From the NCBI GenBank assembly GCA_012934845.2, contig WNNJ02001418.1:62001-126000 (forward strand): a stretch of 64,000 nucleotides of DNA, read 5' to 3'. A program made the translations under genes and the position numbers. Every line of letters starts with the position of its first letter. The first letter of the stretch is position 1. Below, piece by piece: positions 35,961-46,820 of the stretch. The notes beneath the pieces are model-generated. The model saw nothing but the letters and a program-made list of their open reading frames with translations, did not search any database and had not been told where the DNA came from. This stretch comes from Pomphorhynchus laevis (lineage: Eukaryota > Acanthocephala > Palaeacanthocephala > Echinorhynchida > Pomphorhynchidae).

Positions 35961-37075
35961 TGAATATGTAGACGCCTCCGCACAACTTGAAAATTTTGTA
36001 TTGTCAAATTCTTTTCACCCAACTCTAATCGACATGCTAACTCTGATTTAGCCTCTTTCAAACGTAATCGATCAGCTATGCTCAGATCGCGTAGCAGACG
36101 TATACTCGACCCTTTCAAACGATATGCGCCGTTAAAGATTATGTGAATAATTTCAGCGGAGTTGAACACTACTTTGAGCAGTCTGGGTCTCAACTCATTA
36201 CTTATCTTACCGAGACGAAAAGCGGCCTTTATCTTCATGCTCTTAACAACTTCGTCTTGACATTCATGCAATACCACCGAAAGAATGGATTGTAGATGTC
36301 CCAAGTCGTCGTCTAATCGTGCCTGGCTATTTATAGCGACAGATTCCTTTACGTTTGCAATAATTAAACACTGTTCACGGTTATGAAAATCTTCCCTTCT
36401 TCGAGGTACCTGACGAGAGTCATATGCAGATGCCATGCTATTAAGTGAAGGAGTGTCTTGAGAGTTAATCACATTTGCTTTTGAAACACCTCTAAGAAGT
36501 ACAGACCTAGTCATGCCTACATCATGTTGAATGTTACCTGGCGTCATTATTGAGGATTTTATGGATTCATGTTGAGGTTGTGCGGTTATTACTGAAGATC
36601 GTCGTCGCGATATTTGCATTTGCGAGTTGTGAGCCATTTCTGAGGGGACAGCAGATACGTTCGGTTCGTCGTTATCCACCCGGTTGTTATTACTACCAGA
36701 CTGTGATTTGGGGATGTTAGCCAAGGTAGCACGTTTGTGTAGGTTGCATTCAGCTGATACGCATTCGGTAGAAGCTGCGTTTACCGGGATAGATCCATTT
36801 GGAACTTGACCAAATCCGTCACACTGCAATACCTTTTCCAATTGGTTTAAACGTTCAACCAACACATTGATTTGCTTCGCCGCACAAAATCCGCAATAGA
36901 ATGGTGGCCCGTCACCGGTATCATCACCAAAATCACAAATATGTGTTACCGATGTCCAAATTTGACAACCGCTAGTTGAACATTCCACTTGTACACTCTC
37001 GAATTTCCTGTTGTTGTCGGTATCCCCTGAGTTTGCTTGCCTACCTCTTGATACATTTTTCTTCTTGGCACACAT
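35894..37075 (-). CDS. LINE B ORF1, PHD-like zinc finger protein, 393 residues
   Basis: Open frame with an N-terminal Cys/His cluster (VQVECSTSGCQIW, THICDFG, FYCGFCAAKQIN) of PHD type, then a coiled-coil-like heptad (VLVERLNQLEKVL). A Ser/Asn-rich linker leads to the conserved C-terminal domain: LIIANVKES, AAFRLGKISNELRPRLLKVV, YRLKGSSIRLLRDL, EKNLTIQNFQVVRRR. The same order is seen in copies A and C. LINE ORF1 proteins bind element RNA. ORF2 opens within the last codons of ORF1 in another frame. Confidence 0.75.
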   Translation of the reverse strand: MCAKKKNVSRGRQANSGDTDNNRKFESVQVECSTSGCQIWTSVTHICDFGDDTGDGPPFYCGFCAAKQINVLVERLNQLEKVLQCDGFGQVPNGSIPVNAASTECVSAECNLHKRATLANIPKSQSGSNNNRVDNDEPNVSAVPSEMAHNSQMQISRRRSSVITAQPQHESIKSSIMTPGNIQHDVGMTRSVLLRGVSKANVINSQDTPSLNSMASAYDSRQVPRRREDFHNREQCLIIANVKESVAINSQARLDDDLGHLQSILSVVLHECQDEVVKSMKIKAAFRLGKISNELRPRLLKVVFNSAEIIHIIFNGAYRLKGSSIRLLRDLSIADRLRLKEAKSELACRLELGEKNLTIQNFQVVRRRLHIHWKGLSDVINPASLLTTLAPSA

Positions 37076-37330
37076 TATCAGGATTCTCGATTCGTCTTTG
37101 ATTGTTCAAATATAATTGAACAATTATTGTATGTATTTTATTGTAAGAATTTTAATAACCAAGACTTTTTAACTCCGTTGAAGTAATCGTTGTTATCGAT
37201 GTAATCGTTGTAAACGTTGTAATAGTAGTAATCGATTGTAATTTGTGTAAATAGTTATTTGTTAGCAGCTTAGAATTTCAAACTTGTATAGAACTGTATT
37301 TTGTAAGAGTTTCAATAACCAAGACTTATT

Positions 37331-37949
37331 TTAATATAGACAATGGATAGTGTTGCATTAAATATGGCCAGTATTGCATTGATTATGGACAGGTCAAAAA
37401 TTCGCTGTCAACAAAGGTCAACATCTGTGAATGAATCATAAATTGATAGCAATCATACACCAAATAATTTAAAATCTAGAGAGATCCCAAGAAGAACTTA
37501 AGTATCTTTTTAATTGAGATCACGTATTGTAGAACTTACAATTAATGGTAGTTGCAGGGATCTCACACCTCATTGGCTTGCCCAGAACTACAGTTTCAAA
37601 TATTGTATGTAAATTTCTACAAACGGGTCAGGAGCAAGCAAGGCCAAGAGATGGATAACGACCATCAAAACTATCTGAATCTCGAAGAAACAATATACGA
37701 CAATAGATTTATGATAATTGTTTACTTTCTCTTTCCGAAATCATGACCCGAGTTAGAAATGAATTTAACATCACAGTTTCCACATTTTTGGTTGATATAT
37801 TTTTGGTTTGTGTATCCGCAATTTTCATTATAACGTAAAAAATGTACTTCCGATTTCCTGTAGCTCGTAATACTTTTCAATGAGCTTAAGACTCGAGTAA
37901 GTTACAGATCGTCTGACTGATCTAATTCAGAAGAGATAGACAAATCACT
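37331..37949. other. Spacer with a piece of a dispersed repeat
   Basis: No gene is supported. The segment 37655-37722 (AACGACCATCAAAACTATCT and following) recurs at 46747-46812, next to the Tc1/mariner-like transposase fragment, so it belongs to a dispersed repeat. A purine-rich stretch at 37620-37660 precedes it. Confidence 0.5.
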
Positions 37950-37959
37950 ATGTGCAGAT

Positions 37960-38781
37960 ATGTCACCTGCAACTACTCCTTTTCAACGTATCAACTCAGA
38001 CATCTTAGACCTAACAAGCTGCATAAAAGTAGTCAGTTCCAACGTTAGCTCTCAATTGTCAGTTTATTCTGGGTTTTCTAGCATGTCTTCATCAACAAAT
38101 GATGTTCATGATTCCCTACCAGCTCATAATTCCCGCGAGTCCTCTTCAACGAACAATCTTACCGAGTCTGCACCAACCAACAATTTGTCTGACTGCTTGG
38201 TCGTGGATTATCACTCCAACAGTAAGTTGGAATAGTCTATTCCACAGTTACGTTTAAATGTCGATTCAATCAACCAAAACCGGGCAAATATTCGCCCTCG
38301 AGCAGTTATTGTAGCCAATGTGGAGGAGTTATCATCTGTGAATTGTCAGTATCGCATGAATGATGATCTCGATAAGGTTCGTTCCATTTTGTCATTGGTT
38401 TTATCGGGTTGCGATGAGAATGAAGTGAGCTCTTTGAGGGTTTTATCGCTATTTCGTCTTGGAAAGAGTGTACCGGGTAGCTTGAGACCTCGTTTGCTTA
38501 AGGTGATATTAAATACTCGTGAGTCAGCTAAATCACTCTTCAGACACGCATACCGTCTGCGTGGATCCGGCATTAGATTTTTACGGGACCTCGATCCTCA
38601 AGATAGAGAGAAACTCAAAGCTGCAAAACAAGAACTTCATAGGCGAAATGTAGCAGGCGAAACAAACCTGACTATTCAAAATTTTATGGTAATGCGGCGG
38701 CGTGTTCGGGTGCACTGGACGCCTCTTGTTCTTGCGCAGCAAGTAGACCCTGTCACCTTGCGTTGCGCCGCATTAAACTAG
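37960..38781 (+). pseudogene. LINE C ORF1 remnant
   Basis: Two open stretches, separated by a stop near 38235. The second keeps the conserved C-terminal domain (VSSLRVLSLFRLGKSVPG, LRPRLLKVILNT, YRLRGSGIRFLRDLD, GETNLTIQNFMVMRRR). The zinc-finger start is missing, so the copy is 5' truncated or diverged there. Confidence 0.7.
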
Positions 38782-40705
38782 CTATCGGGACAACAATAAT
38801 GACGAGTTCATTCCATTTTCGTGATCGCGTCATTCGGAAGATTTTCAATCTCGCAACACACCTATTTATGATCAACTCATGGAAACATGGCTTAATCCAC
38901 AAATATGTGATGATGAAATTAGTCTAGATGGATACTCTCTTGTTCGTATGGATCGGTTATCTTCAAGAGGTGGTGGAGTCATCATTTTCGCGCGAGATTC
39001 TTTGTCGTAAAGACTAATCGATGAATGCGCTGTCGAGGTGTCCCTAAATGAGTACATTTGGGTCAAACTAACAGCGACAGATAATCGTCATTTCATTGTG
39101 TGCTTATTCTATCGATCACATCGTTCAACCACAGTGTCTATCTGTAGCTCATTGCGAAAACATTTAAGAACTAAGTCATCGGCGATAGTTCTTGGTGATT
39201 TCAATATGCCCCACGTTGATTGGATAAACTTCGTGCCTCTACCTGGTTGTGACTCTGAATCAGCAAATCTTCTCGACGCTATTAATGACTTGAACCTTAA
39301 TCAGCTAATTCACGAATTCACACGCGCTCGTGGACATAGTGCGTCTCTACTTGATATATGCCTATCGGTTGATGCCTCTATCATTGACCGGATTAATTAT
39401 GATCCACCAATCAGTTCTAGTGACCATCGTATGATTGATATTGTAGTTTCGCTCAGATGCCCTCGTTCAATCAAAACAGTTCCACAAGTCAATCCAATGA
39501 AGGCTAACTTTATCAGTATGGCACGTATACTCAGTACGGTAGCATGGCCCAATCCTTTTATCATTGGTACAAACCCTGCATGGAACCATCTTAAACGTAC
39601 TCTGATTGAGTTATTGACATTCTTCTCACCTATTCAACATAAGAAAACGAGCATCCGTATTCCAATTGGGTTTGAATCTGAAATTAAGCATGCAATCAGA
39701 TCACGGGATATCTCATTTTCTGCGTACAAAGATGGTAGACTATCCTTTGATAAATACCGTTTATTGAGAAACAAGGTAACTTATATTAAGAGACTGAAGA
39801 GGAAGAATTTCATTTCTAACATATGTCGGGCTGCATCCTCGAACCCTAAGCAGTTATTCAATCACCTACTGCGCCGTAATACTGCGTCAGATAAATTTTA
39901 CAGCATTGTGAACAACGCGGGTGATTTAATTGTTGACCCTATCGAAGTTGCAGAGCTCTTTTCTGCTCATTTTGCAATTCAAGAAGCGAAGTTGGATTAC
40001 GACTATTTGTCTCATTACACTCCCAGATTCATTCGATCATGTCTTAATGACATATTTATTAGCAAAGAGGACGTCCGTACAGAGCTACTTCAAGCTTCCA
40101 CGTACTCGCGTTTCCGGACCGGATGACCTTCCATCTATACTTTTCCGCGAGCTGGCTACAGTGTTGACAAGTCCGCTATGTGCTATATTCCAGAGTTCTC
40201 TATACTCTGGAAGTTTACCGGATGATTGGAAAAGATCTATAATCTGCCCTGTGTTCAAAAAGGGTGATCGCAATCAGACTAACAATTATCGTTCCATAAG
40301 CCTAACTTCTATTGCGTGCAAAGTAATGGAGAAGATTCTGCTTCGTACAGTAAGTTCACATCTAGAAGACAATAACATCTTCAACGATGCCCAACACGGT
40401 TTCAGACCTCACCGTTCTACGGTAACTAACCTTGTATTCTCCCGGAATAGTTGGTCGAATGCGGTTCAAGCAGGAACGGGAGTGGACACGCTCTTCTTCG
40501 ATTTATCAAAGGCTTTTGATAGGGTCGTACACCGTATTCTTATCAATCAACTATCGCTATGTGGGATTGACGGTCGCGTTAAAACTTGGATTCAGTCATT
40601 CCTAACTGATCGTTACTTTGCCGTGCGCATCAAAGGTTGTATATCTAAGTGGTCAGCAATCACCTGTGGTGTACCACAAGGCTGCGTTCTGAGTCCAATG
40701 CTTTT

Positions 40706-40707
<2 letters not shown>

Positions 40708-40790
<83 letters not shown>
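40708..40790. repeat. (TA)n microsatellite, left side of the insertion
   Basis: About 83 bp of uninterrupted TA dinucleotides between the LINE C reverse transcriptase and the ribozyme-bearing dimer. Confidence 0.95.
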
Positions 40791-40791
<1 letters not shown>

Positions 40792-40829
40792 CAAAGTGTC
40801 GGAAACGCCTTTATTCACAATGTCACACA

Positions 40830-40921
40830 GGCAACCGAAACGACTAGTGTGTACCTCATTCTACTGATGAGTGTTGCCGGGTACTCATCATTTCGATGCT
40901 GAAGTGGTCGTCTAGAAGTGA
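40830..40921 (+). ncRNA. Permuted hammerhead ribozyme-like motif H1
   Basis: Parts in order: GGCAAC (stem II 3' strand, 40830-40835), C-GAA, ACGAC (stem III), TCATTCTA (stem I, 40856-40863), CTGATGA (40864-40870), G-T-GTTGCC (stem II 5' strand, 40873-40878), GTCGT (stem III, 40907-40911), C40912 (predicted cleavage after it), TAGAAGTGA (stem I with one bulge). GTACC at 40851 and GGTAC at 40880 extend stem III. All core bases of a hammerhead are present, but the strand carrying CTGATGA lies inside the loop of stem III. Confidence 0.65.
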
Positions 40922-41209
40922 CATGGTGACTGAAAGTCGTGAATCGAAGTCCAGTCTATAAAGCAACACCATTTAGTATAAATGCCGTATTTCGTAAGAA
41001 ATCCTGGACCGTTGTCTACTCAGCACATTTGTGCATTACTATTATACCTGCCGTATCCATTTAGGATCCAACGAGTGCAGCGACAATTCAGCAACAACCT
41101 CTGCCTAGTGTTTAAGGATGGTCCGCACATCAATTCGATCTGGTTAAGAGCGAAAGCCTCAGACAATTAAGCAAAGTGTCGGAAACGCCTTTATTCACAA
41201 TGTTACACA

Positions 41210-41301
41210 GGCAACCGAAACGACCAGTGTGTACCTCATTCTACTGATGAGTGTTGCCGGGTACTCATCATTTCGATGCTGAAGTGGTCGTCTAGAAGTG
41301 A
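41210..41301 (+). ncRNA. Permuted hammerhead ribozyme-like motif H2
   Basis: Same structure as H1, shifted by exactly 380 bp in the second unit of the dimer. GGCAAC/GTTGCC, CTGATGA, CGAAAC and GTCGTC-TAGAAGTGA are all retained; one base in the stem III linker differs. Cleavage at H1 and H2 would release a 380-nt RNA. Confidence 0.65.
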
Positions 41302-41419
41302 CATGGTGACTGAAAGTCGTGAATCGAAGTCCAGTCTATAAAGCAACACCATTTAGTATAAATGCCGTATTTCGTAAGAAATCCTGGACCGTTGTCTACT
41401 CAGCACATTCGTGCATTAC

Positions 41420-41422
<3 letters not shown>

Positions 41423-41480
<58 letters not shown>
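41423..41480. repeat. (TA)n microsatellite, right side of the insertion
   Basis: About 58 bp of TA dinucleotides between the truncated second ribozyme unit and the resumed LINE C reverse transcriptase. Confidence 0.95.
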
Positions 41481-41482
<2 letters not shown>

Positions 41483-42300
41483 TGATACCATATCCAGTAA
41501 GTGCGCTCTATATGCCGATGAGTGTAGTCACAACAAGTGTAGTCATATGCACATAGGTCCCATAAAAATCGTAGGGACATATGCGATAGAAGATGTAAAC
41601 ATCGAAAAGGTTTCATGTTTCAGTGATCTGGGCGTGATCGTAAGTGAAGATATGAAGACACGAGTCCACGTCCAATATGTCGCATCCAAATGTCGACGTA
41701 TGCTAGGTATGTTAAGACGCTCGTTTGGCCAACTCGATCCAGTTAGTTTTCGCATTGCCTACTCTGCCCTTATAAAATCGCACATGTTATACGCGTCCCC
41801 TGCAATACACCCACAGCTCCGTGGCGAATTGGAAATATACGAACGGACATTACGACAAGCAACCCATCTTGTGTTCTCAGTGCGTGGTGTCAACTATACC
41901 CAGAGGACTGGCATTGTTGAATGTACACACTGTTGAACGTTCGCTGTCTGACGCCGACCTAGTGTATGAATGGCAGTCACTGTCTATACCTGGACATGTT
42001 TCGAAGTCTATGTTTACAATTCGTCCACCGGGTCGACTACGAGGCCACAGACTTATGATAAAGCGCAGGCTCCGTCCCAAAACAAATTGTGTTACGATAA
42101 GTGATCGCATTGCTGACCTGTTGAACAATCTTCATGCATCGACAATCCACAGCGGTTCCGCCCAGAAGTTCAAGGCAATTATTAAATCACGATAATGACA
42201 GTTTCACCTTTTATTTCTTTATTTTCTGTTTTTTATGTTTTGAGCTATGTGATCCAGCCAATTTGAGCTTATGCTCCTGGGCTGTTGTAACAATAATAAT

Positions 42301-43010
42301 ATGAATGGTCAACCCTGATCAAAGAACGACAGTGCGTCTGTGGAGAGTTAATGGGTGTTGGTCATGCACTCTCTTGCGCCATAGGAGGCTTACCAACATC
42401 AGACATAACGCAATCAGGGACATAATTGCCCAAGAATTAACAGAAGTATGTCACGGTGTGGGAATCGAACCTCGTCTTTCTCAAATCCCCGACTCTATGT
42501 CCTTTCAATCTTCTTGCACCACAATAGATGTACAAGCAAGACTACATGTTGTATGTTCTGGATTGCATGCGGAAGGATTTGAGTGGACGTTCTCTGCCGT
42601 CACGATTTTTTCAACACTTGCTCAATCTTACGCAAATCGTAGTGCCCGTTCCGCCTTCGAGTTCAACGAAAAACGCAAGATTTCAAAATACGGGGAGCGA
42701 ATCGAACTGGTAGAGCATGGTAGTTTTATGCCCCTTGTTTTTTCCATATCAGCGGGCATGGGTGCAAGTACAGTATCGCAGTTGCGGTCAATCACTCGCA
42801 ATAAATCCGGGGCACATCCACAGTATTACGCGGATAATCTGATTCGCTTGAAGAGACGTATTGCCTTTTCCATCATGCGTTCATGCTCGACCTCGCTTCG
42901 TGCTCCAAGATCTAGCCGTTCCCTTCCGGCAAAACCGTTTACGGAAGCATGACATTCAAACTTCAATTTTGTAATAATAAATTAAAAATATTTTCGAAAA
43001 AAAATAATAA
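42301..43010 (+). mobile_element. R2-superclade-like LINE C-terminal fragment (copy R-C)
   Basis: Starts right after the LINE C tail. GHALSCAIGGLPT is readable at about 42360-42400, and after one frameshift IRHNAIRDIIAQELTEV, GIEPRLSQIP, a stretch with VFSTLAQSYANR-like residues, ISKYGERIELVEHGSFMPLVFS and AFSIMRSCSTSLRAPRSSR follow to 42952. This is the restriction-like endonuclease end of the same family as R-A and R-D. It ends in AATAATAATAATGAG. Confidence 0.75.
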
Positions 43011-43084
43011 TAATGAGAAAATTTATTATACCTCTTTACCTTTCGGTACTGGGTAAACAAAATAAATACACCAAAAGTTTATCA

Positions 43085-44530
43085 ATTTTATAAGTTGTAT
43101 TTCAAAATCTTCTCCTACTGTCAATATCGGATAGTGACAGATTTTTCAAAATTGGGCAAGTGAAGATATGCAGGTTAGATGCGCATTTATTTTTGCAAAG
43201 AACACAAATGCACAAAGAGCACCGTGCATGTACTGGAATTCTAATAGCGCAGAATTTATCGTGATATCCATGGACAGATGCTCTCCAGATCAGCGGTATT
43301 TTCCTTGCACAGGGTTCTCTCCATTTAGTCTGTAAGAATGCCGGAGTAAGATAAAATTCAGAATCCAATGAAGTCGTCTTTCGAAAGAACATGTTCAGGT
43401 TAGTAGTAAATGATGCGGTGTGTTCAAGATTAAATGTTGAGCAGATGTATTTAGAGCAAGGTTCTAACGATGATAGTATCGCTATAACCGATGAAGAACA
43501 TTTTGGTGAGACTCCAACAATTCGCTCCACGAATCTTTATTGACACTTGTCCAACTGCTGAAAATTGAAGGAACTTAAATCCGACCAGATAACTGGCAAA
43601 GCATATGAAACTATGGGAAGCAACATACTTCGAAAATACCGGAGGGCTCCTGAGAAAGATAAAGAACCTAAGTTTTTTGCATAAGAGGTTGCTACAACTA
43701 ATTTCGAGGATTTACGATGTAGGTGTTTAGTAAATGACCATTTCGACGAAAGTAATACTCCCAAATAATTGTAACTATTGCAGAATTCTAAATCTACATT
43801 CCCTATTCTCAGCATGTCACATCGACGCAAAGGTCCACCTAACCGAAATTTAAGGGCTTTCGATTTATTTACATTCACCGTCAACTGATTTGATAAACAA
43901 TAGGATGACAGAGCATCTAACGCACTTTGAGCGGATAAAAGATCTTTGGCTAATATTACTAGATCGTCGGCATAGAGGGTACAAGAGACTTCATTCGATG
44001 CATGACGAAGATGCATTGCAAATCCATAACAAAAAAAGGAAAATAATAGAGGGCTGAGTGAATCTCCCTGTAAAACACCGCGATTAGCAAAAAAGAAATC
44101 AGAGGTGTTGATACCATCAGATACTTATAGGCGATTAGGCTGAAGCACAGAATAAGATATAAAAAGCGACTACTAACGGACACTCTAGTGGAAAATTTAT
44201 CAAATAACAAAGAACGTTTTACTGTGTCAAATGCTCGCTCAAAGTCAACAAAAGTAGCATACAACGATCTACGATTAGCGAAACAATTGGTGACTTCGTC
44301 ACGGACATGCTTTATTGCATCGGACGTTGACCTTTTAGGCGGAATCCATACTGCTCCGTAGGTAAGAGATGCTCGCGACACTTAATAAGGAGCATATACA
44401 TTATATGAGTCAATAACTTATAACTGTGATTCAATATCGCAATCCCCCTGTACGCATCCAGTGAATAATAATAAGAAGAATTATTATTATAGACACAATA
44501 TAAGGTTACCCGCAAATGGGTCCGAAATAT
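43085..44530 (-). mobile_element. LINE fragment of uncertain clade (RT and C-terminal zinc motif)
   Basis: The minus strand reads, in order: AYRGIAILNHSYKLLTHIMY and TEQYGFRLKG (44480-44330), STSDAIKHVRDEV and FVDFERAFDTVKRSLL (44320-44200), TLYADDLVILA with the YADD codons at 43963-43974, LTVNVNKSKALKFRLGG, YNYLGVLLSSKW, and at the end a Cys-rich CSLCICVLCKNKCASNLHIFTC near 43190. Frame changes near 44340, 44000 and 43535. No endonuclease domain is visible upstream, so it is 5' truncated or the nuclease lies elsewhere. Confidence 0.7.
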
Positions 44531-44589
44531 TAAATTAAAAATTAATTTTTTAGAACTAATTTAAACTTATTAAATGTTGGTCTGCGCGT

Positions 44590-46120
44590 TCCCTCTCAAA
44601 CTTCTCGGGGCTCGGAGGCACGCGGATGAAGCACGGGCCACTTCAAACGACAACCTGCTTTTAAGGTTTGATATTATGTCGGCGTAGCTAGTGAGGCTCA
44701 GTCTTGATTTTGCAGTAGCGATTGATTTTATTAAAGATCGAGCGCGATATCCTAGTCCACCTGACGATGATAAGATAAAAGGTACAAACGAACCTTATTC
44801 GACTGTTATCACTCTTTCTTCGTATTTAGAAATCTTCCTGTTCTCGTTGTACTCGAACGAGGACGAGAGGGCTCAGTTGGAAAACGATTGAGCAAAAATG
44901 GAAAAGACACTGACATCCAAGAATGTTCGCTCATATCGTGTGCCGTTGAGTCCTGTTCCTACCGCGTCTAGCCTTGCTCCATATTCTCTTGAAGTGTTTG
45001 ACGCGTCAAATGTAAGGTTGTCAGAAACTGGGGATAATTATGGTTCGATTTCCACGCTGTGACACACACTGGTTAGTTCATGAGCAATTATGTCACGTAA
45101 CGCATTGTGCCTGATGGTTGGGAGGCCACCTTTTCTGCATGAGAGGGCATGTCCGACCACTAATTAAGCTCCACATGGGCAGTGTTTACCGACCAGGTTG
45201 TTTAGCATTAAACCATATCGCGTTGAAATGGCATCGGTGAATTCGTTAGAGGTTAAGTGGAAGTTTTCGTTTTTTAGAGGCAGGGCGCTTAACCAGGCAG
45301 ACGCACCGTCTCTTGATGCGTGTGCTAGAATGTTTTTAAGTGCCGGGTTATGATAAATGGGTGATTGAGTGATGCGCTCTTGGAAAGCCATGACCCGGCG
45401 GGTTGAGATCCGCTTGAACATGATTCTCTGTCTATCACGTAGGGCGTTTCCGCCTGGATTGCTGTCATACGTAGAACAAATTTGTATAGACGCTTCGTAG
45501 TCCAGGTGATCCATGAAAGACGGGTCAAATACTGCCGCCTAGCTTAAGCGGAGAGGACATAATTGTATACCATTCATTGACGCACGAGTTTCTAATCCTG
45601 AAGCATGGATTTGACGGATTTTCCGTTCATTTGACAATCAGGTGACAGGACCGTAAACTTTGTTTTGTCTTCGAGTACGTGCGTTCCGGAGGTTATCTTT
45701 CCGTGTACCATCAATTTTCTATAACGCTTGTTCCAATCATGGGTGATTGATTTAGTTTGCAGCTGCAAGTTGCGTTGGAGGTATTCTGCTTCGATGAAGA
45801 TTTCACTAAAATTCTTTTGTTGCCAATGAGTAAAGCCTTGTTCGAGGGTTTTGCGAACTAGCGACACCTTTTTCGTCGGAATCCGCTGCAATATGCATTG
45901 GGTGAACGCTACAGCCGATTTGAGTGCTAAAGGTTCGCCAGCCTTGTTTGATCCAACTTTTAAGTAAAATGTAGATATGGTTTCTATGATCATATTGCTA
46001 ACGTTGCAGGCTGGCAGTTTGAGTAGGTTTGGCCTCCATTGGATAACTTCATTGTAAATATCCTCGATGGTATTGACGGAGCTATATCTTTCGATGGGAA
46101 CTTCAGGTGATATCATTGTT
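44590..46120 (-). mobile_element. R2-superclade-like LINE (copy R-D) with its RT core deleted
   Basis: Minus strand. 46116-45592 is the region that precedes the RT in this family (IQWRPNLLKLPACN, RYRKLMVHGKITSGTHVLED). It is followed within about 80 bp by the region that normally comes after the RT: FQERITQSPIYH, GASAWLSALPLKNENFHL and KHCPCG (45528-45164). Then come GHALSCRKGGLPTIRHNALR and DIIAHELTSVC near 45150-45070, ARLDAVGTGLNGTRYERTFL and DVSVFS near 44960-44900, and YADIISNLKSRLSFEVARAS to about 44620. No RT motif lies between, so most of the RT was lost in one internal deletion. Confidence 0.7.
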
Positions 46121-46220
46121 TGTTGGTTTTGGATGTTGCTATTCGAGAAGATCGACTCTGATGACTGAGGGTGCGACTCTGATGACCGAAGTTGATGAAG
46201 TTGGTTTTAAATTATCATGA

Positions 46221-46640
46221 CGTCCTAAAAGAGGAAGAGCGCGAGTAGGAACAAGATTAACAACAACAGTTTCATTAGCAATGAGCAGAAATATTTATGT
46301 TGTTGCGGCAATGTCTAAGGATAAGCTTCTCTATTACAAAGTGAATGATAAAACTATATCAGGGGAAATATTTCAAACTTGTTTGAATGAATTAAAAACT
46401 GCATATGATAAAACCAGGATAATAAATCCTGTTATCATTCTTGATAATGTAGGAATTCACCATTATAGCGGTTTAGATTTCTCTGGATTCATTGACAACT
46501 ATCTCCCTCCATACTGTCATTTTCTCAATCCAATTGATAACTTATTTATTAAATGAAAAACTTTGGTAAACAAAAATAGGTGCAACTCAGAAGCACAACT
46601 TAAAAATTACATTAAATATGCCGTATATGAAATAGCCCCA
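46221..46640 (+). pseudogene. Tc1/mariner-IS630-type DDE transposase fragment
   Basis: From RPKRGRARVG (46221, just after a stop) through MSRNIYVVAAMSKDKLLYYK to PVIILDNVGIHH and YLPPYCHFLNPIDNLFIK (46556), this is the C-terminal half of an IS630/Tc1-type DDE domain. The Asp of ILDN (46443-46445) is the second catalytic acid. The third position reads NPID rather than the common NPIE. After 46556 the reading continues in another frame (LVNKNRCNSEAQLKNYIKYA) to about 46640. The N-terminal DNA-binding half is missing. Confidence 0.75.
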
Positions 46641-46659
46641 CATTATTAAAAAAAAGATT

Positions 46660-46820
46660 TATTTTACGTGACAAATGCGTGCCGGCTCACGCTTACATGA
46701 CCACAACAACAAAAATAAAAATCTAAATCATGTGTCGAGGAGGTGGGAACGACCATCAAAACTATCTGAATATCAAAGAAACAATATACGAAAATGGATT
46801 GATGATAATTGTAGTTGATA
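46660..46820. repeat. Dispersed repeat shared with 19170-19250 and 37655-37722
   Basis: The first half (AATCATGTGTCGAGGAGGTGGG-like ending near 46748) matches the stretch after LINE J2. The second half (AACGACCATCAAAACTATCT, ATATACGAAAATGGATTGAT) matches the spacer at 37655. The junction of two repeat types lies at about 46748. Confidence 0.65.

Larger units (their letters stand above)
32880..37330 (-). mobile_element. CR1-like LINE (copy B), nearly intact
   Basis: Minus-strand APE-type LINE. The 3' UTR has ATTGACAACGAATTGAGCC and a GAGCCGAGGCTC palindrome (32880-32960). ORF1 lies at 37075-35894 and ORF2 at 35960-32997. The 5' UTR carries a repeated AACCAAGACTT word at about 37160 and 37320. 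Compared with copies A and C it is the least decayed. Its 3' end faces the gag-protease LTR element about 60 bp away. Confidence 0.85.
40791..41422 (+). repeat. Tandem dimer of a 380-bp ribozyme-bearing repeat
   Basis: GCAAAGTGTCGGAAACGCC begins units at 40791 and 41171, a period of 380 bp. The first unit is complete. The second stops at TTACTATTATA and runs into (TA)n. Each unit carries one permuted hammerhead-like motif about 40 bp from its start. The two units are almost identical (for example GACTAG against GACCAG). The end of each unit includes TCTATAAAGCAACACC and GTTGTCTACTCAGCACA. There is no coding capacity. It is inserted within LINE C. Confidence 0.85.
38880..42195 (+). pseudogene. 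LINE C ORF2, interrupted endonuclease-reverse transcriptase
   Basis: Endonuclease: METWLNPQICDDE near 38880, SSRGGGVIIFARD near 38960 (a stop follows at about 39008), VLGDFNMPHVDW and SSSDHRMID. RT: NNYRSISLTSIACKVMEKIL, HGFRPHRSTVTNLVF, FFDLSKAFDRVVH and CGVPQGCVLSPMLFNI up to 40710, then YADE at 41510-41521, DLGVIVSEDMKTR and C-terminal RGHRLMIKRRLRP to 42195. Frame changes occur near 40120 and 41900 in addition to the inserted block. The fourth residue of the YADD box is Glu. Confidence 0.8.
37950..42300 (+). mobile_element. CR1-like LINE (copy C), split by a ribozyme-bearing repeat dimer
   Basis: Plus-strand LINE of the same family as copies A and B. ORF1 remnants: 37960-38235 and 38320-38781. 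Endonuclease-RT: about 38880-40710. After an insertion (40708-41482), the RT continues and the C-terminus runs to 42195. The 3' tail has GATCCAGCCAATTTGAGC and an AATAATAAT end. The RT frame breaks at MLFNI at 40710 and resumes at DTISSKCALYADE at 41483, so the inserted block can be placed exactly. Confidence 0.85.

Noticed and set aside
40830-40921. Hammerhead in a standard type I, II or III order
   Set aside because: I tried all rotations and the reverse strand; CTGATGA always lies between the GAAA strand and the cleavage strand, so only the permuted reading uses every conserved part.
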